NCBI RefSeq assembly: GCF_017114825.1 | Contig: NZ_JADEVO010000007.1 | Location: 124,001 to 188,000 of the forward strand | Origin: Pseudomonas gregormendelii | Lineage (GTDB): Bacteria > Pseudomonadota > Gammaproteobacteria > Pseudomonadales > Pseudomonadaceae | Direction of reading: 5' to 3' | Length of the DNA: 64,000 bases | In this document: in pieces, positions 16,942 through 26,256 of the stretch | Layout of the letters: each line of letters opens with the position of its first letter | How positions within the stretch are numbered: position 1 is the stretch's first letter | Program-made: the position numbers and the translations under genes | Notes under the pieces: generated by a model | What the model saw: only the letters and a program-made list of their open reading frames with translations | The model's database searches: none | What the model was told of the DNA's origin: nothing

Positions 16942-18231
16942 ATGAAAGAAGAGCTGCTGATCATCCTGACCTCCTGGTCAGTTTTTAGTTCGCACAATTT
17001 CAGCTTGGCAACGATCCTTGCGGGAGCGGCCGCCACCATTGTCATCATGTCGCTGAGCACCTTCGCCATCGGGCTGATCCCGTCCTATGCCTCGATTGGC
17101 ATCTGGGCGCCGATCCTCCTGCTGCTGGCCAAAATGGCGCAGGGCTTCTCGGTTGGAGGGGAATACACCGGCGCCTCGATCTTCGTCGCCGAATACGCCC
17201 CTGACCGCAAGCGTGGTTTCCTCGGCAGCTGGCTGGACTTCGGCTCGATCGCCGGTTTTGTCCTCGGTGCCGGGGTGGTCGTGCTGATCTCCACCATCAT
17301 AGGTGAAGAACAGTTCGAAGCCTGGGGCTGGCGTCTGCCGTTCTTCCTCGCCCTGCCCCTGGGCATGATCGGCCTCTATCTGCGTCATGCGCTGGAAGAG
17401 ACTCCGGCGTTCCAGCAGCATGTAGAGCAGCTGGAACAGGACGATCGCGACGGCCTGGCACGTGGGCCGAAGGTGTCTTTCAAGGAAGTCGCCACCAAGC
17501 ACTGGCGCAGCCTGTTGACCTGCATCGGCGTGGTCGCGGCGACCAACGTCACTTACTACATGCTGCTCACCTACATGCCGAGCTACCTCACGCACAACCT
17601 GCACTACAGCGAAAATCACGGTGTGTTGATCATCATCGCGATCATGGTCGGCATGCTGTTCGTGCAGCCGCTGATCGGGCTGGTCAGCGACAAGATTGGT
17701 CGTCGTCCTTTCATCATCTGCGGCAGCGTTGGCTTGTTCTTCCTCGCTATTCCGGCGTTCATGCTGATCAACAGCGGCAAGCTCGGCCTGATTTTTTCCG
17801 GGTTGCTGATGCTGGCGGTGCTGCTGAACTTCTTCATCGGGGTAATGGCGTCCACCCTCCCGGCGATGTTTCCTACGCACATCCGCTACAGCGCGCTGGC
17901 CAGCGCCTTCAACGTCTCGGTGCTGATCGCGGGCCTGACGCCAGCTATCGTCGCCTGGCTGGTGGAAAGCACACAAGACCTGTACGTGCCGGCGTATTAC
18001 CTGATGGTGATCGCCGTGGTCGGCCTGGTCACCGGCGTGACGATGAAAGAAACGGCCAACAAACCATTGCGCGGTGCGGCGCCAGCGGCGTCCGACCTGG
18101 AGGAAGCACGGGAGCTGCTGCAGGAGCATCATGACAACATCGAGCAGAAGATCGAGGACCTCGATGCCGAAATCGCCGAGCTGCAAGCCAAGCGCGAGCG
18201 GCTGGTGCAGCAGCATCCGTTAATTGATTAA
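16942..18231 (+). pseudogene. proP: ProP-type osmolyte transporter lacking its N-terminus
   Basis: From about residue 30 (nt 17029, AATIVIMSLSTF) to the end the product is a near-standard ProP, the H+-coupled proline/glycine betaine symporter of the MHS/MFS group. It has the motif KMAQGFSVGGEYTGASIF, DRKRGFLGSWLDFGS, the second-half SDKIGRRPF loop and the C-terminal osmosensory coiled coil (DNIEQKIEDLDAEIAELQAK). ProP is normally about 500 residues; here roughly the first 95, carrying helices 1-3 and the first GDxxGR loop, are missing and replaced by 29 unrelated residues. Transport is unlikely. The join near 17029 marks a deletion or rearrangement. Confidence 0.85.
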
Positions 18232-18254
18232 CCCATCTGTCCCGGGTGATTCGC

Positions 18255-19586
18255 TCAAGTCTCGGCGAGCGGAAAACCCAGGCGAAAACGCGTACCGGTT
18301 TCGTCACTGTCCACGCTCACCCAACCGTCATGCAGGTGCATGATCGAGCGGACGATGGCCAGGCCCAACCCGCCGGAATCATCCGGCTGATTGCGTGACG
18401 GGTCGCACCGGTAGAACCGTTCGAACAATCTCGGCAGATGTTCCGCAGCGATCGGCGCGCCCTGGTTGTGCACCGTGACCTCGAGGCGGTCCTGCAGCAG
18501 TGTGCTGCTGATCGTCACCGCCGTGCCAGGCGTCGCGTAGCGCAGGGCATTGGCCAGCAGGTTGGCCAGAGCCCTGCGCACCAGGCCGGGGTCGGCCAGC
18601 AACTGATCATGGGCCTGGTTGATCAGCCCTACCTCGCGCTCCTGCGCCACGCCTTCAAAGTAATCACAGAGCTGCTCGATCAGCTCGTGCAAGTCGATTT
18701 GAACGGCTTTCACCGCCGCGTCGGACTGCTCGGTGCGGGCGAGAAACAGCATGCTGTCGATCATTCGCGCCAGACGCTCGTATTCTTCCTGATTGGATAC
18801 CAGCAGGTTTTGGTAATCCTCGATCGAACGACTGTGCCGCAGGGTCTGCTGGGTATGGCCCATCAGGTTGCTCAGCGGCGTGCGCATCTCATGGGCCAGG
18901 TCTTCGGAAAAACGCGACAGCTGGGCAAAGCCGTCTTCCAGTCGTGCGAGCATCTGGTTGAGTGCATGGCTCAGCGCCTGCAGCTCACTGAGTTCACTGA
19001 ACTCATCCAGGCGCAAATGCAGGTGCTGCACATCGATCCCGGCAGCGCGCCTGGCCAACAGGCGCACCGGTCGCAAACCACGCTGGCTGACCCACCAGCC
19101 CAGCACAAAAGCCAGCAGCGCACCGACCGACATGGCCAGCCAGAGCTTGAATCGATAGGCCGCCAGCATCTGCTCTCGCTCACCAAGCAACTTGCCGGCG
19201 ATCAGGGTGAGACGGCGGTCGCCCTGGGTGACATCCTTCCAGGCAAGGCGCACGGGTTCTGACGCATCTGCGTCAGCAACGAGCGCCTGGGGCGTGGCTG
19301 GCAACCTTGGCAGGTTCATCTGGGCCGGGTTGATTTCGATCAGCACCTGGCCGCTTTCATCGAGGATCCACAGCAGGTTGTCGCGATTGCCCAGCATGTT
19401 CTCGTAGAGCTTGGGCCGACTGCGCAATTGCTCGACGCTGTCGCTGTCGTTGATCAACGCCTGCATGCGCTCGAGGCGACCGAGCAAGGCCTGGTCATCG
19501 CGCCAGGCAATCTCCCGCTCCAGGGACTGATACAGGTAAAAGCCGATCGCGCCCAGCAACAGCGCGCTGACGAGCGCGAACATCAC
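18255..19586 (-). CDS. Heavy-metal/peroxide-type sensor histidine kinase (CusS/HprS-like)
   Basis: A membrane kinase of at least 443 residues: N-terminal helix (ALVSALLLGAIGFYLYQ), periplasmic domain of about 120 residues, second helix (LAMSVGALLAFVLGWWV), HAMP, HisKA with His232 in EDLAHEMRTPLSNLMGHTQQTL, and HATPase_c (LANLLANALRYA, GGLGLAIV). This is the CusS/CopS/HprS group. The start is unclear: GTG 19586 and ATG 19583 lack a ribosome site, and the open frame reaches back to the stop of the regulator gene ([11 protein letters not shown]), so translation may begin a few codons earlier at a rare codon coupled to the regulator. It is co-transcribed with the regulator at 19622. Confidence 0.88.
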   Translation of the reverse strand: MMFALVSALLLGAIGFYLYQSLEREIAWRDDQALLGRLERMQALINDSDSVEQLRSRPKLYENMLGNRDNLLWILDESGQVLIEINPAQMNLPRLPATPQALVADADASEPVRLAWKDVTQGDRRLTLIAGKLLGEREQMLAAYRFKLWLAMSVGALLAFVLGWWVSQRGLRPVRLLARRAAGIDVQHLHLRLDEFSELSELQALSHALNQMLARLEDGFAQLSRFSEDLAHEMRTPLSNLMGHTQQTLRHSRSIEDYQNLLVSNQEEYERLARMIDSMLFLARTEQSDAAVKAVQIDLHELIEQLCDYFEGVAQEREVGLINQAHDQLLADPGLVRRALANLLANALRYATPGTAVTISSTLLQDRLEVTVHNQGAPIAAEHLPRLFERFYRCDPSRNQPDDSGGLGLAIVRSIMHLHDGWVSVDSDETGTRFRLGFPLAET

Positions 19587-19621
19587 CGCCAGGCGCAGGC
19601 TGAGGGCGCGCGGGAACAGGT

Positions 19622-20293
19622 TCAGGATTGCACCTCGAGCATGTAGCCAATACCGCGCACGGTGTGGATCAACTTGAGCGGGTAAGGATCATCCACCTTC
19701 GCCCGCAATCGACGGATCGCGACGTCGACCACGTTGGTGTCGCTGTCGAAGTTCATCTGCCAGATCTGCGAGGCGATCAGCGAACGGGACAATACCTCCC
19801 CTTCCCGACTGAGCAGCAAGTGCAGCAGGGCGAACTCCTTGTTGGTCAGGATCAGGCGCTCGCCGCCGCGGGTGACCTTGCGCCGCAGCAGATCCAGGCT
19901 CAGGTCACCGACCACGAAATGTTCGACCTCACGCGGCGGGCCGCGGCGCAGCAGGGTGCGCACCCGGGCCAGCAATTCGGCATAGGAGAAAGGTTTGACC
20001 AGGTAATCGTCAGCGCCCAGTTCCAGCCCTTTGACCCGATCGTCCACGGAATCCCGGGCCGTCAGGAACAGTACCGGGGTTTGCCATTTGCGCCGGATGA
20101 TCTGCAGCAATTGCCAGCCATCCAGGCCGGGCAACATGACGTCGAGGATGATCAGGTCGAACTCGCTCTCCTGAGCCAGGTGCTGGCCGTCCAGCCCGTT
20201 CAGGGCGATCTCGACCACATAGCCCGACTCAGTCAGGGCCTTGCGCAGGTAATCCGCCGTCTTCGCTTCGTCTTCAACCACCAGGATACGCAT
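19622..20293 (-). CDS. OmpR-family response regulator (CusR/HprR-like)
   Basis: A 223-residue regulator: receiver ([16 protein letters not shown], Asp51 in [14 protein letters not shown], Lys in YLVKPF) and winged-helix DNA-binding domain ([35 protein letters not shown] ... VRGIGYML), the heavy-metal response regulator subgroup. ATG 20293 follows GGAGGAA. It is first in a two-gene operon with the kinase and divergent from the HbpS-like and HiuH genes. The intergenic CATTAC-N6-GTAATG site fits the box bound by HprR (YedW) of E. coli, whose neighbour there is also hiuH, so regulation of hiuH and of itself is likely. Confidence 0.9.
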   Translation of the reverse strand: MRILVVEDEAKTADYLRKALTESGYVVEIALNGLDGQHLAQESEFDLIILDVMLPGLDGWQLLQIIRRKWQTPVLFLTARDSVDDRVKGLELGADDYLVKPFSYAELLARVRTLLRRGPPREVEHFVVGDLSLDLLRRKVTRGGERLILTNKEFALLHLLLSREGEVLSRSLIASQIWQMNFDSDTNVVDVAIRRLRAKVDDPYPLKLIHTVRGIGYMLEVQS

Positions 20294-20343
20294 TTTTTCC
20301 TCCAGAACTGGAGCATAGGCTAGCCCGCTTCGCGTGGTTCTCA

Positions 20344-20361
20344 CATTACATATTGGTAATG
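20344..20361. promoter_or_regulatory. HprR/CusR-type operator dyad
   Basis: Perfect inverted half-sites cattac and gtaatg with a 6-bp spacer (cattacatattggtaatg), located in the 146-bp divergent region 51 bp from the regulator start and 79 bp from the HbpS-like gene. The arrangement and spacing match the known HprR box form CATTAC-N6-GTAATG. Confidence 0.65.
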
Positions 20362-20439
20362 ATCGGGCAATCATCCTGAGCGGACGGGCCGGGCATCATG
20401 GCGACCAATGACTCAACCCGCCCTGATCAAGGAACAAGC

Positions 20440-20940
20440 ATGCGTACCGGCCTATCGACTTCATTGCTGATCACACTCGCCATGAGCCCTGTATTCGTCC
20501 ACGCCGCCCAGGCGCCAGTGCCGCGGATGGACGTGACGCTGGCGCTGGCCAATGACTTGCTCAATGCCACGCTGGGCGCCTGCCACGCCGATGGCCGCAC
20601 GGCCGTTGCCGTCGTCGTCGACCGTGGCGGCAACCTGGTCGCCGTGCAGCGCGACGACAACGTCGGCCCGCACAACACGCTGGCCGCTCAACGCAAAGCC
20701 TACACCGCGCTATCGACCAAGACCTCGACCCGCCTTCTCGCCGAGCGAGCTCGCAGCACCCCGGATGCAGAAAACCTCAACACCTTGGGTGAATTGTTAC
20801 TGCTGGGTGGGGGCGTGCCATTGCAGTTCGAGGGCCAGGTGATCGGCGCCATCGGAGTGGCCGGCGCCGGTGGCGCTGCATTCGATGAAGGCTGTGCACT
20901 GGCTGCCATCAACCAAGTCCTCCCTGCTGTTAAACACTAA
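20440..20940 (+). CDS. Exported GlcG/HbpS-like haem-binding family protein
   Basis: A 166-residue protein: signal peptide ending VHAAQA, then the GlcG/HbpS (DUF336) fold with TAVAVVVDRGGNLVAVQRDD, the AQRKAYTALSTKTST helix and LLLLGGGVPLQFEGQVIGAIGVAGAGG. Family members bind haem or degrade it under oxidative stress (HbpS) or are of unknown role (GlcG). AAGGAA precedes ATG 20440. It starts the operon with hiuH (10 bp gap) and lies across from the HprR-like regulator, so a periplasmic oxidative-stress role is a reasonable inference. Confidence 0.85.
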   Translation: MRTGLSTSLLITLAMSPVFVHAAQAPVPRMDVTLALANDLLNATLGACHADGRTAVAVVVDRGGNLVAVQRDDNVGPHNTLAAQRKAYTALSTKTSTRLLAERARSTPDAENLNTLGELLLLGGGVPLQFEGQVIGAIGVAGAGGAAFDEGCALAAINQVLPAVKH

Positions 20941-20950
20941 GGAAATCACC

Positions 20951-21361
20951 ATGACTGTATTGAAATCTCTCTTTGCCGGCGTCGTATTGAGCGCCCTGTC
21001 GACCCTGGCATCAGCGGCAGCCAACCCGCTGAGCGTCCACGTACTCAACTTGCAGGATGGCCTGCCTTCCCCTGGGGTCAACGTCACGCTGGAAAAACAG
21101 GACGGCAAGAACTGGGACATGCTCAACAGCGCCGCGACCAACGAACAGGGGCGGGTTACCGGTTTGTATCCGGAAGGCCAGAACCTGGAGAAAGGCACCT
21201 ACCGCGTCACCTTCAAGACCGGCGAGTGGTTCAAGGCGCACAAGGTGGCCAGTTTCTTCCCGGAAGTACCGGTGATTTTCGAGGTGGATGGCACCGTTCC
21301 TCACTACCACATCCCGCTGCTGCTCAGTCCTTACGGGTTTTCGACCTACCGGGGTAACTAA
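20951..21361 (+). CDS. hiuH: Periplasmic 5-hydroxyisourate hydrolase / transthyretin-like protein
   Basis: A 136-residue protein with a signal peptide (ending ASAAA) and a transthyretin-like domain: NPLSVHVLNLQDGLPSPGV with the active-site His, the YPEGQNLEKGTYRVTFKTGEWF strand, FFPEVPVIFEV, HYHIPLLLSPYGFSTYRGN with the C-terminal Tyr-Arg-Gly-Asn that replaces the usual YRGS. HiuH hydrolyses 5-hydroxyisourate in urate breakdown. A periplasmic form beside an HprR-type system matches the E. coli hiuH-hprRS arrangement. ATG 20951 follows AAGGAAA. No other urate-pathway gene is nearby, so a redox-related role is as likely as purine catabolism. Confidence 0.9.
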   Translation: MTVLKSLFAGVVLSALSTLASAAANPLSVHVLNLQDGLPSPGVNVTLEKQDGKNWDMLNSAATNEQGRVTGLYPEGQNLEKGTYRVTFKTGEWFKAHKVASFFPEVPVIFEVDGTVPHYHIPLLLSPYGFSTYRGN

Positions 21362-21366
21362 AGCGC

Positions 21367-21401
21367 AAAAAAAACCCCGCAACCGAATGAGGTGCGGGGT
21401 T
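21367..21401 (-). terminator. Rho-independent terminator for the minus-strand lipoprotein gene
   Basis: Perfect 9-bp stem aaccccgca (21373-21381) / tgcggggtt (21393-21401) with an 11-nt loop, preceded on the plus strand by eight A residues, giving U8 on the minus transcript. It sits 48 bp past the stop of the minus-strand gene at 21449 and may also slow transcription leaving hiuH. Confidence 0.75.
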
Positions 21402-21448
21402 AAAAAATTGGTTGGTTGCGGCCAACCAAAGGAGCTCTGTAGTAAACC

Positions 21449-21799
21449 TTAGATGCAGTCCTGTGCTGCACGTTCAAAACTGGAAGGCAGTAAATTCGAC
21501 GCCAGCAAGTGCCGCTCATAGATGAACACTTTGCCGCCGTGGCCGGCCTTGTAGGCTTCCAGCACGTTGTCCGCCGAGATTTTGCTTGGCACCACGATCC
21601 GGTAGCTGCGCTGGGTCTGGGAAACGGTCGGATGCAGCGCACTGCCCTGCAACTTCGGTACGACGCAGTCAGCGTACTGGGCCGGAGTCTTGCTGGTCTG
21701 CAAGGTCATGGTCGGATCGTTCGGCGCGGAGGCACAACCGGCCAGCAGCAACGAGGCAAACGCCATGGCAAAAACAAAAAGAGCACGCATCCATCTCAT
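21449..21799 (-). CDS. Predicted lipoprotein of unknown function
   Basis: A 116-residue protein: signal MRWMRALFVFAMAFASLLLAGC with lipobox LLAGC (Cys22), followed by ASAPNDPT, so an outer-membrane lipoprotein is expected. The mature domain has two more cysteines (YADCVVPKL and the last CI) and the pattern SYRIVVPSKISADNVLEAYKAGHGGKVFIYERHLL, with two strands and a helix. AGGATGAG lies upstream of ATG 21799. It is transcribed alone and closed by the terminator at 21367-21401. I do not recognise a functional family. Confidence 0.72.
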   Translation of the reverse strand: MRWMRALFVFAMAFASLLLAGCASAPNDPTMTLQTSKTPAQYADCVVPKLQGSALHPTVSQTQRSYRIVVPSKISADNVLEAYKAGHGGKVFIYERHLLASNLLPSSFERAAQDCI

Positions 21800-21978
21800 C
21801 CTGAAAAAATTGGGCGATTCAGCAGTTGAACGGCATCGCCCTGTTCGATGGTGGTGATTTTCCGGGTATTGTCAGCAAAGTAGAACTTGCCTTTGGTGAT
21901 GTTCACTATTACTTCTAGCAATAGTTGCCCGCCGTCCCGGCAGGCACGCCATCTAACAAGATCGATGAGGGTCTCTAC

Positions 21979-22215
21979 TTGAGAACTTTTGACTTTATCC
22001 GCGACGCCGTCTTGCCCCAGTACCGTGAACGGGTGGCCGAATATCTGGTGCAGTACGAAAGCGTGCTATTGAGCGACCCCGCGCCGAGCCCGGAGCTGGC
22101 CCGGGACACTGCCAATCAGCTACGCGGCTACCTGCGCGGCCTGAACACCACGCGTGTATTGGGCATGGCGGATCTGGAGGAGCTGGACCGGCGTCTGGCA
22201 GATACCTGGCTGTAG
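21979..22215 (+). CDS. Small helical protein of unknown function
   Basis: A 78-residue charged, helix-rich product (LRTFDFIRDAVLPQYRERVAEYL...) ending RRLADTWL. The likely start is TTG 21979 because GAGGGT lies 5-10 bp upstream; the frame is open to 21925 but those extra residues look non-coding. It sits 108 bp before the hybrid kinase gene on the same strand. Family not recognised. Confidence 0.5.
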   Translation: MRTFDFIRDAVLPQYRERVAEYLVQYESVLLSDPAPSPELARDTANQLRGYLRGLNTTRVLGMADLEELDRRLADTWL

Positions 22216-22323
22216 ATTCGGCCGCTGCCTTGCTGTGGGAGCAAACCCCGAGCCTTCGATCAAACCGGTTGAACCTACCCGCCGCCCTACCCCTCGGATA
22301 TTAAAATCAGATCGGGTAAACCC

Positions 22324-24495
22324 ATGGACATCGAGGACACACTACTGCGCCAGCGCAAGGTGCTTGCCGAATTTGGCGAGCTGGCCCTGGTGTCGGATGA
22401 TCTTGAGCACATCCTCGACGAGGCCTGTCGCCTGGTGGGTGAGGCGCTGGAAACCAATCTGGCCAAGTTCATGTTGTTGCGCGAAGACGGCATCACGTTC
22501 CTGGTGCGCAACGGGATTGGCTGGACGCCGGATGTCGTGGGCAAGGTCCAGGTGCAAGCCTGTGAAGGCAGCCCGGAGCGTTACTCCCTGGACACTGATC
22601 TACCGGTGATCTCGGTGAATGTCGCCACCGAAACTCGCTTCCGCTACCACGACTTCCAGACCAGGAATGGCGTGCAAGCGTTCGTCAACGTGCTGGTACA
22701 CGGGGCCACCGATCAGCGTCCCTTCGGGATTTTCGAAGTCGACAGCCGCTGCCCTCGCGAATTTACCGACAGTGATATTGATTTCCTGCGGGTCTACAGC
22801 AATCTGCTGGGGGCGGTCCTCAAACGCTTCAACGCCTTGCAGGTCATGCGCTCCACCGAAGAAAAACTGCGCGAAAGCGAGAAGCACTACCGGATCGCCG
22901 CAGAGCTCAATCCGTTGTGGCCCTGGAGCGCCGACAGTCAAGGCGCGCTGATTTCCATCGATCAGCGCTGGCACGAATACACCGGGCTGAACCCGGCGCA
23001 AACGCTGGGTCGCGAGTGGACCCAAGCCGCCCATCCAGACGATCGCCAATCCCTGGCCCAAGGCTGGGATCATTCGCTGGCGACCCTGGAACCCTTCGAT
23101 CTGCACGTCCGATTGCGCAAGCACGATGGCGAGCTACCCTGGTTCAGGGTGCGCGCATTGTGCAGCCTCGACGCTGGCGGGCACAGCGAGCAATGGTATG
23201 GCACCCTGGAGAACGTCGATGACCGGGTGCAACTTGAGTCAGCGTTGCGCGACTGGAACGATTTGCTGGAAGACCGAATCGCCCAGCGCACCGCGCAGCT
23301 TGAGGCCGAACAGCAAGAGCGGGCCATGGCAGAATCCAAGCTTCGGCAAAGTCAGAAAATGGAAGCAGTCGGCCAGCTGACTGGCGGCATCGCCCACGAC
23401 TTCAACAACTTGTTGGCCGGGATCATTGGCAGCCTTGAGTTGATGCAGCGACGCATCGACGCCGGGCAGCACAATCAGCTCACCCGCTACAACTCAGTCG
23501 CCATGACTTCCGCCTCCAGGGCGGCCGCCCTGACTCAGCGGCTGCTGGCGTTTTCCAGACAACAATCACTGGAGCCCGAGCTGCTCGAACCGCGCACCGT
23601 CGTCGCGGGCCTGGAAGAAATGATCAGGCGTTCGGTGGGGCCCAGCATTGTCGTCGAGTGCTCGTTCAGAGCGAGCGACCGCATCCGCTGCGACCTCAAC
23701 CAGCTGGAAAATGCGCTGCTCAACCTCGCCATCAATGCGCGGGATGCGATGCCAGACGGCGGCACTCTGAGCTTGATGGTTGATCGCTGCACTATTGATG
23801 CGCCAGCGTCCTTTGACAGGAACATGCCCCAGGGTACCTATGTCAGCATTTCGGTCACCGACTCGGGCACCGGTATCAGCCCGGATATCCTCTCGCGCAT
23901 CTTCGACCCTTTCTTCACCACCAAGAAAATAGGTGAAGGCACAGGCCTGGGCCTGTCGATGATCTATGGCTTCACCCAGCAATCCGGAGGCCAGATCAAA
24001 GTCCACAGCAGCCTCGGTGTAGGTACGACCGTCACCATGTACTTCCCGGTAGACCATTCGCAGCCGGGGCATAGCCGAAAAAAAGCCGGTGAAGCGCATT
24101 CCATGCTGCCCGCAGCCCACAACGAAGTCATCCTGCTGGTGGACGACGAAAAAGCCATTCGGCAGATGGTATCGGAGTTTCTGAGCGAGATGGGCTATCG
24201 CGTGATCGAAGCCGTGGACAGCGTGTCTGCCATCAAGCAGGCGGAAAAACTCGACCATCTGGACCTGTTGCTGACGGATATCGGCTTGCCCGGCGTGATG
24301 AACGGAGTCAGCCTGGCTGCGGAATTCAGGGGGCGATACCCGTCGCTCAATGTGCTGTTCATTACCGGTTTTGCCGCAGGTTCGCGCCTGGTCTCGATGG
24401 ATGCGTCTACCCAGGTATTGCCCAAGCCGTTCAGCCTCAATGATCTGAGCCATCGGGTGCGCGAGCTGCTCGATTCAGGCCTGGGCAGCACATAG
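22324..24495 (+). CDS. GAF-PAS hybrid sensor histidine kinase with C-terminal receiver
   Basis: A 723-residue cytoplasmic hybrid kinase: GAF (about 10-170), PAS (about 185-305, with a PAC-like [11 protein letters not shown]), coiled coil (310-345), HisKA with His358 in [11 protein letters not shown], HATPase_c ([42 protein letters not shown]) and a receiver (about 602-720: [13 protein letters not shown], Asp in LLTDIGLPG, Lys in VLPKPF). The HDFNN-plus-receiver form is common in pseudomonads and usually autoregulatory. ATG 22324 is the first codon of the domain-like sequence. It is a single-gene unit with no separate response regulator nearby, so its downstream target is unknown. Confidence 0.9.
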   Translation: MDIEDTLLRQRKVLAEFGELALVSDDLEHILDEACRLVGEALETNLAKFMLLREDGITFLVRNGIGWTPDVVGKVQVQACEGSPERYSLDTDLPVISVNVATETRFRYHDFQTRNGVQAFVNVLVHGATDQRPFGIFEVDSRCPREFTDSDIDFLRVYSNLLGAVLKRFNALQVMRSTEEKLRESEKHYRIAAELNPLWPWSADSQGALISIDQRWHEYTGLNPAQTLGREWTQAAHPDDRQSLAQGWDHSLATLEPFDLHVRLRKHDGELPWFRVRALCSLDAGGHSEQWYGTLENVDDRVQLESALRDWNDLLEDRIAQRTAQLEAEQQERAMAESKLRQSQKMEAVGQLTGGIAHDFNNLLAGIIGSLELMQRRIDAGQHNQLTRYNSVAMTSASRAAALTQRLLAFSRQQSLEPELLEPRTVVAGLEEMIRRSVGPSIVVECSFRASDRIRCDLNQLENALLNLAINARDAMPDGGTLSLMVDRCTIDAPASFDRNMPQGTYVSISVTDSGTGISPDILSRIFDPFFTTKKIGEGTGLGLSMIYGFTQQSGGQIKVHSSLGVGTTVTMYFPVDHSQPGHSRKKAGEAHSMLPAAHNEVILLVDDEKAIRQMVSEFLSEMGYRVIEAVDSVSAIKQAEKLDHLDLLLTDIGLPGVMNGVSLAAEFRGRYPSLNVLFITGFAAGSRLVSMDASTQVLPKPFSLNDLSHRVRELLDSGLGST

Positions 24496-24559
24496 CTGTC
24501 GCTCTGGCCAGCGAAGCTGCGCACGCACCGTCGTTTTGCCGACGGTGTGGAGCGAGCGG

Positions 24560-25660
24560 TTATTTGTCGGACTTGATACTGGTCCACACCCGAGTACGCA
24601 CCCGCTCAAGTTTCTGTGGCAGCGGTTGCACGACGTAAAGGGTTTTCAGGGCTTCGCTGGTCGGGGTCAGGTTCGGGTTGCCGGTAATGTCCTTGTTGAT
24701 CAGCGCGATCGAATCCTTGTTGGCGTTGGGGTACCCGAGGAAATCACTGATCGGGGCGATGACTTTAGGGTCCAGCAGGGTATTGAGGAACTCGTGGGCC
24801 TCCTCGACGTTCTTCGCACTTTTGGGAATGGCGAAGGTATCGAACCAGATCGGCGCGCCTTCCTTGGGAAGGCGCCAGTCAACTACTACGCCATTACCCG
24901 CTTCCTTGGCGCGGTTGCCGAATTGATAAAAGCTGCCGGAGTAACCAATGGCGACGCAGATGTCACCGTTGGCAATGTCGGTCATGTATTTGGCGGAGTT
25001 GAAGTAGGTGACATACGGGCGGATTTTCATCATCAACGCCTTGGCTTTTTCGTAGTCATCGGGATTCTGGCTGTTGGGATCCAGGCCAAGGTAATGCAGG
25101 GCCAGCGGCAGGATTTCCGAAGGTGAGTCGAGCATGGCCACGCCACAGGCCTTGAGCTTCTCCATGTTCTCGGGCTTGAACACCAGGTCCCAGCTGTCCA
25201 CCGGGGCATTCTCGCCAAGTGCCGCCTTGACCTTGGCCGGGTTGAAGCCAATCAGCACGGTGCCGTACATATAGGGCACGCCGTAGAGATTGCCGGGATC
25301 GTTCTTGTTCAGCAGCTTGAGCAGTTCCGGGTCCTGATGGCTCCAGTTCGGCAACTTGGATTTATCGAGTTTCTGGAACACGCCAGCCTTGATCTGGGTT
25401 TCGATGAACTGGTTCGACGGCACTACCAGGTCGTAGCCGGAGTTACCGGTCAACAGCTTGGCTTCCAGTGACTCGTTGGTGTCGAAGGTGTCCCAGGTCA
25501 CCTTGATGCCAGTGTCCTTGGCGAAGTCCTTGGGCACCGATGGCAGGATGTAGTCTGCCCAGTTATAAACTCTCAGTTCGCGCTGTTCGGCGTGTACTGC
25601 GGCGGCCAGCAGTGTCAGCCCGCACAGGCCTGCACCGAGAATGCGTTTCATCGTTTGCAT
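24560..25660 (-). CDS. Polyamine ABC transporter substrate-binding protein (PotF/SpuD-like)
   Basis: A 366-residue periplasmic binding protein with signal peptide (MQTMKRILGAGLCGLTLLAAAVHA) and the PotD/PotF hallmark RVYNWADYI near the N-terminus, DTFDTNESLEAKLLTGNSGYDLVVPSN and GVPYMYGTVLIGFN. It should bind putrescine, spermidine or a related amine. ATG 25660 follows GGGGA. The permease and ATPase genes are not adjacent, so this is an orphan binding protein, as is the paralogue at 35613; both would have to use a distant PotGHI-type transporter. Confidence 0.9.
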   Translation of the reverse strand: MQTMKRILGAGLCGLTLLAAAVHAEQRELRVYNWADYILPSVPKDFAKDTGIKVTWDTFDTNESLEAKLLTGNSGYDLVVPSNQFIETQIKAGVFQKLDKSKLPNWSHQDPELLKLLNKNDPGNLYGVPYMYGTVLIGFNPAKVKAALGENAPVDSWDLVFKPENMEKLKACGVAMLDSPSEILPLALHYLGLDPNSQNPDDYEKAKALMMKIRPYVTYFNSAKYMTDIANGDICVAIGYSGSFYQFGNRAKEAGNGVVVDWRLPKEGAPIWFDTFAIPKSAKNVEEAHEFLNTLLDPKVIAPISDFLGYPNANKDSIALINKDITGNPNLTPTSEALKTLYVVQPLPQKLERVRTRVWTSIKSDK

Positions 25661-25877
25661 TGATTTCCCCAAGTGTGACGTCAGTACGATGGTTTTTATG
25701 TTCTGTACACGGCAGCAGGCTTGAAAAATAGCCAAAGGCAAGGAGCAGCAGGAATCTGATCGTCGTGGCGACTGCCACCGATTCTTGCTGACAGCAGGGT
25801 CGGTTCACAGTGGGCGATTGGCCAAAAGGGGATCGAAATGGCCAAAATACTTGTCCGCAAATGGACGTCGAAGGGTT

Positions 25878-26018
25878 TTATAGGCTATACGAAAAAGCCC
25901 GCTCTAAGCGGGCTTCAGATTTCGAGTAGGTGGCCAGTGCTGGTCTCCGGCTTACAAGGTTTATCAGGACTCCCACACAAGCGCTTTGTATGTACTGCAC
26001 TAGTGCTTCACACGGCAT
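25878..26018 (-). other. Possible 46-codon ORF ending inside a terminator hairpin
   Basis: ATG 26018 (MPCEALVQYIQSACVGVL...) runs 46 codons to TAA at 25878-25880, passing straight through the terminator stem. There is no good ribosome-binding site and no recognised family. It may be a chance frame within a structured RNA element rather than a protein gene. Confidence 0.25.
25890..25915 (-). terminator. Strong rho-independent terminator (minus strand)
   Basis: Perfect 9-bp stem aagcccgct (25895-25903) / agcgggctt (25907-25915) with a 3-nt loop; on the minus strand it is followed by TTTTTCG. It does not follow any recognised gene, which is what flags the upstream segment as transcribed. Confidence 0.75.
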
Positions 26019-26200
26019 CAGGGCTGGATCTCAGCGCGGAGATCTTTCTAACCGTGTACCCTTCGGAACGCTGCCCCGCGTCTCCTCGCTATCCGCTTGC
26101 GCATCAGTCTGCGTCTTCACCTACACCTTCAGGATAGCAAAAACCCTCGATTTTCAAACTGCTCGATTAGATTGATTCGCTCTGGCGCTAGAACCTTGTG
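25890..26200 (-). ncRNA. Candidate small RNA or structured element ending in a terminator
   Basis: On the minus strand this gene-free stretch ends in a textbook terminator (25890-25915) although no protein gene precedes it on that strand for over 200 bp, so something is transcribed here. It contains an internal hairpin, gatctc/gagatc around a 6-nt loop near 26036-26053, and base composition differing from the neighbouring genes. It matches no RNA family I can identify (not 6S, tmRNA, RNase P, 4.5S or Rsm). The 5' end is a guess. Confidence 0.4.
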
Positions 26201-26256
26201 AAGATAAAACCTGCCTGCAAAATTGCCTGCCGTTGAATGCGAATCCTACTGCCACA

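Noticed and set aside
17026..17033. NotI-type gcggccgc at the proP junction suggesting an engineered cassette
   Set aside because: High-GC genome makes such an octamer unremarkable and no other cloning sequence is visible.
16978..18216. 412-codon minus-strand frame
   Set aside because: Shadow of proP with His/Gln/Arg-rich product and no family resemblance.
25890..26200. tRNA, 6S or tmRNA gene
   Set aside because: No T-arm GTTCRA with acceptor stem, and no resemblance to the named RNA families by eye.
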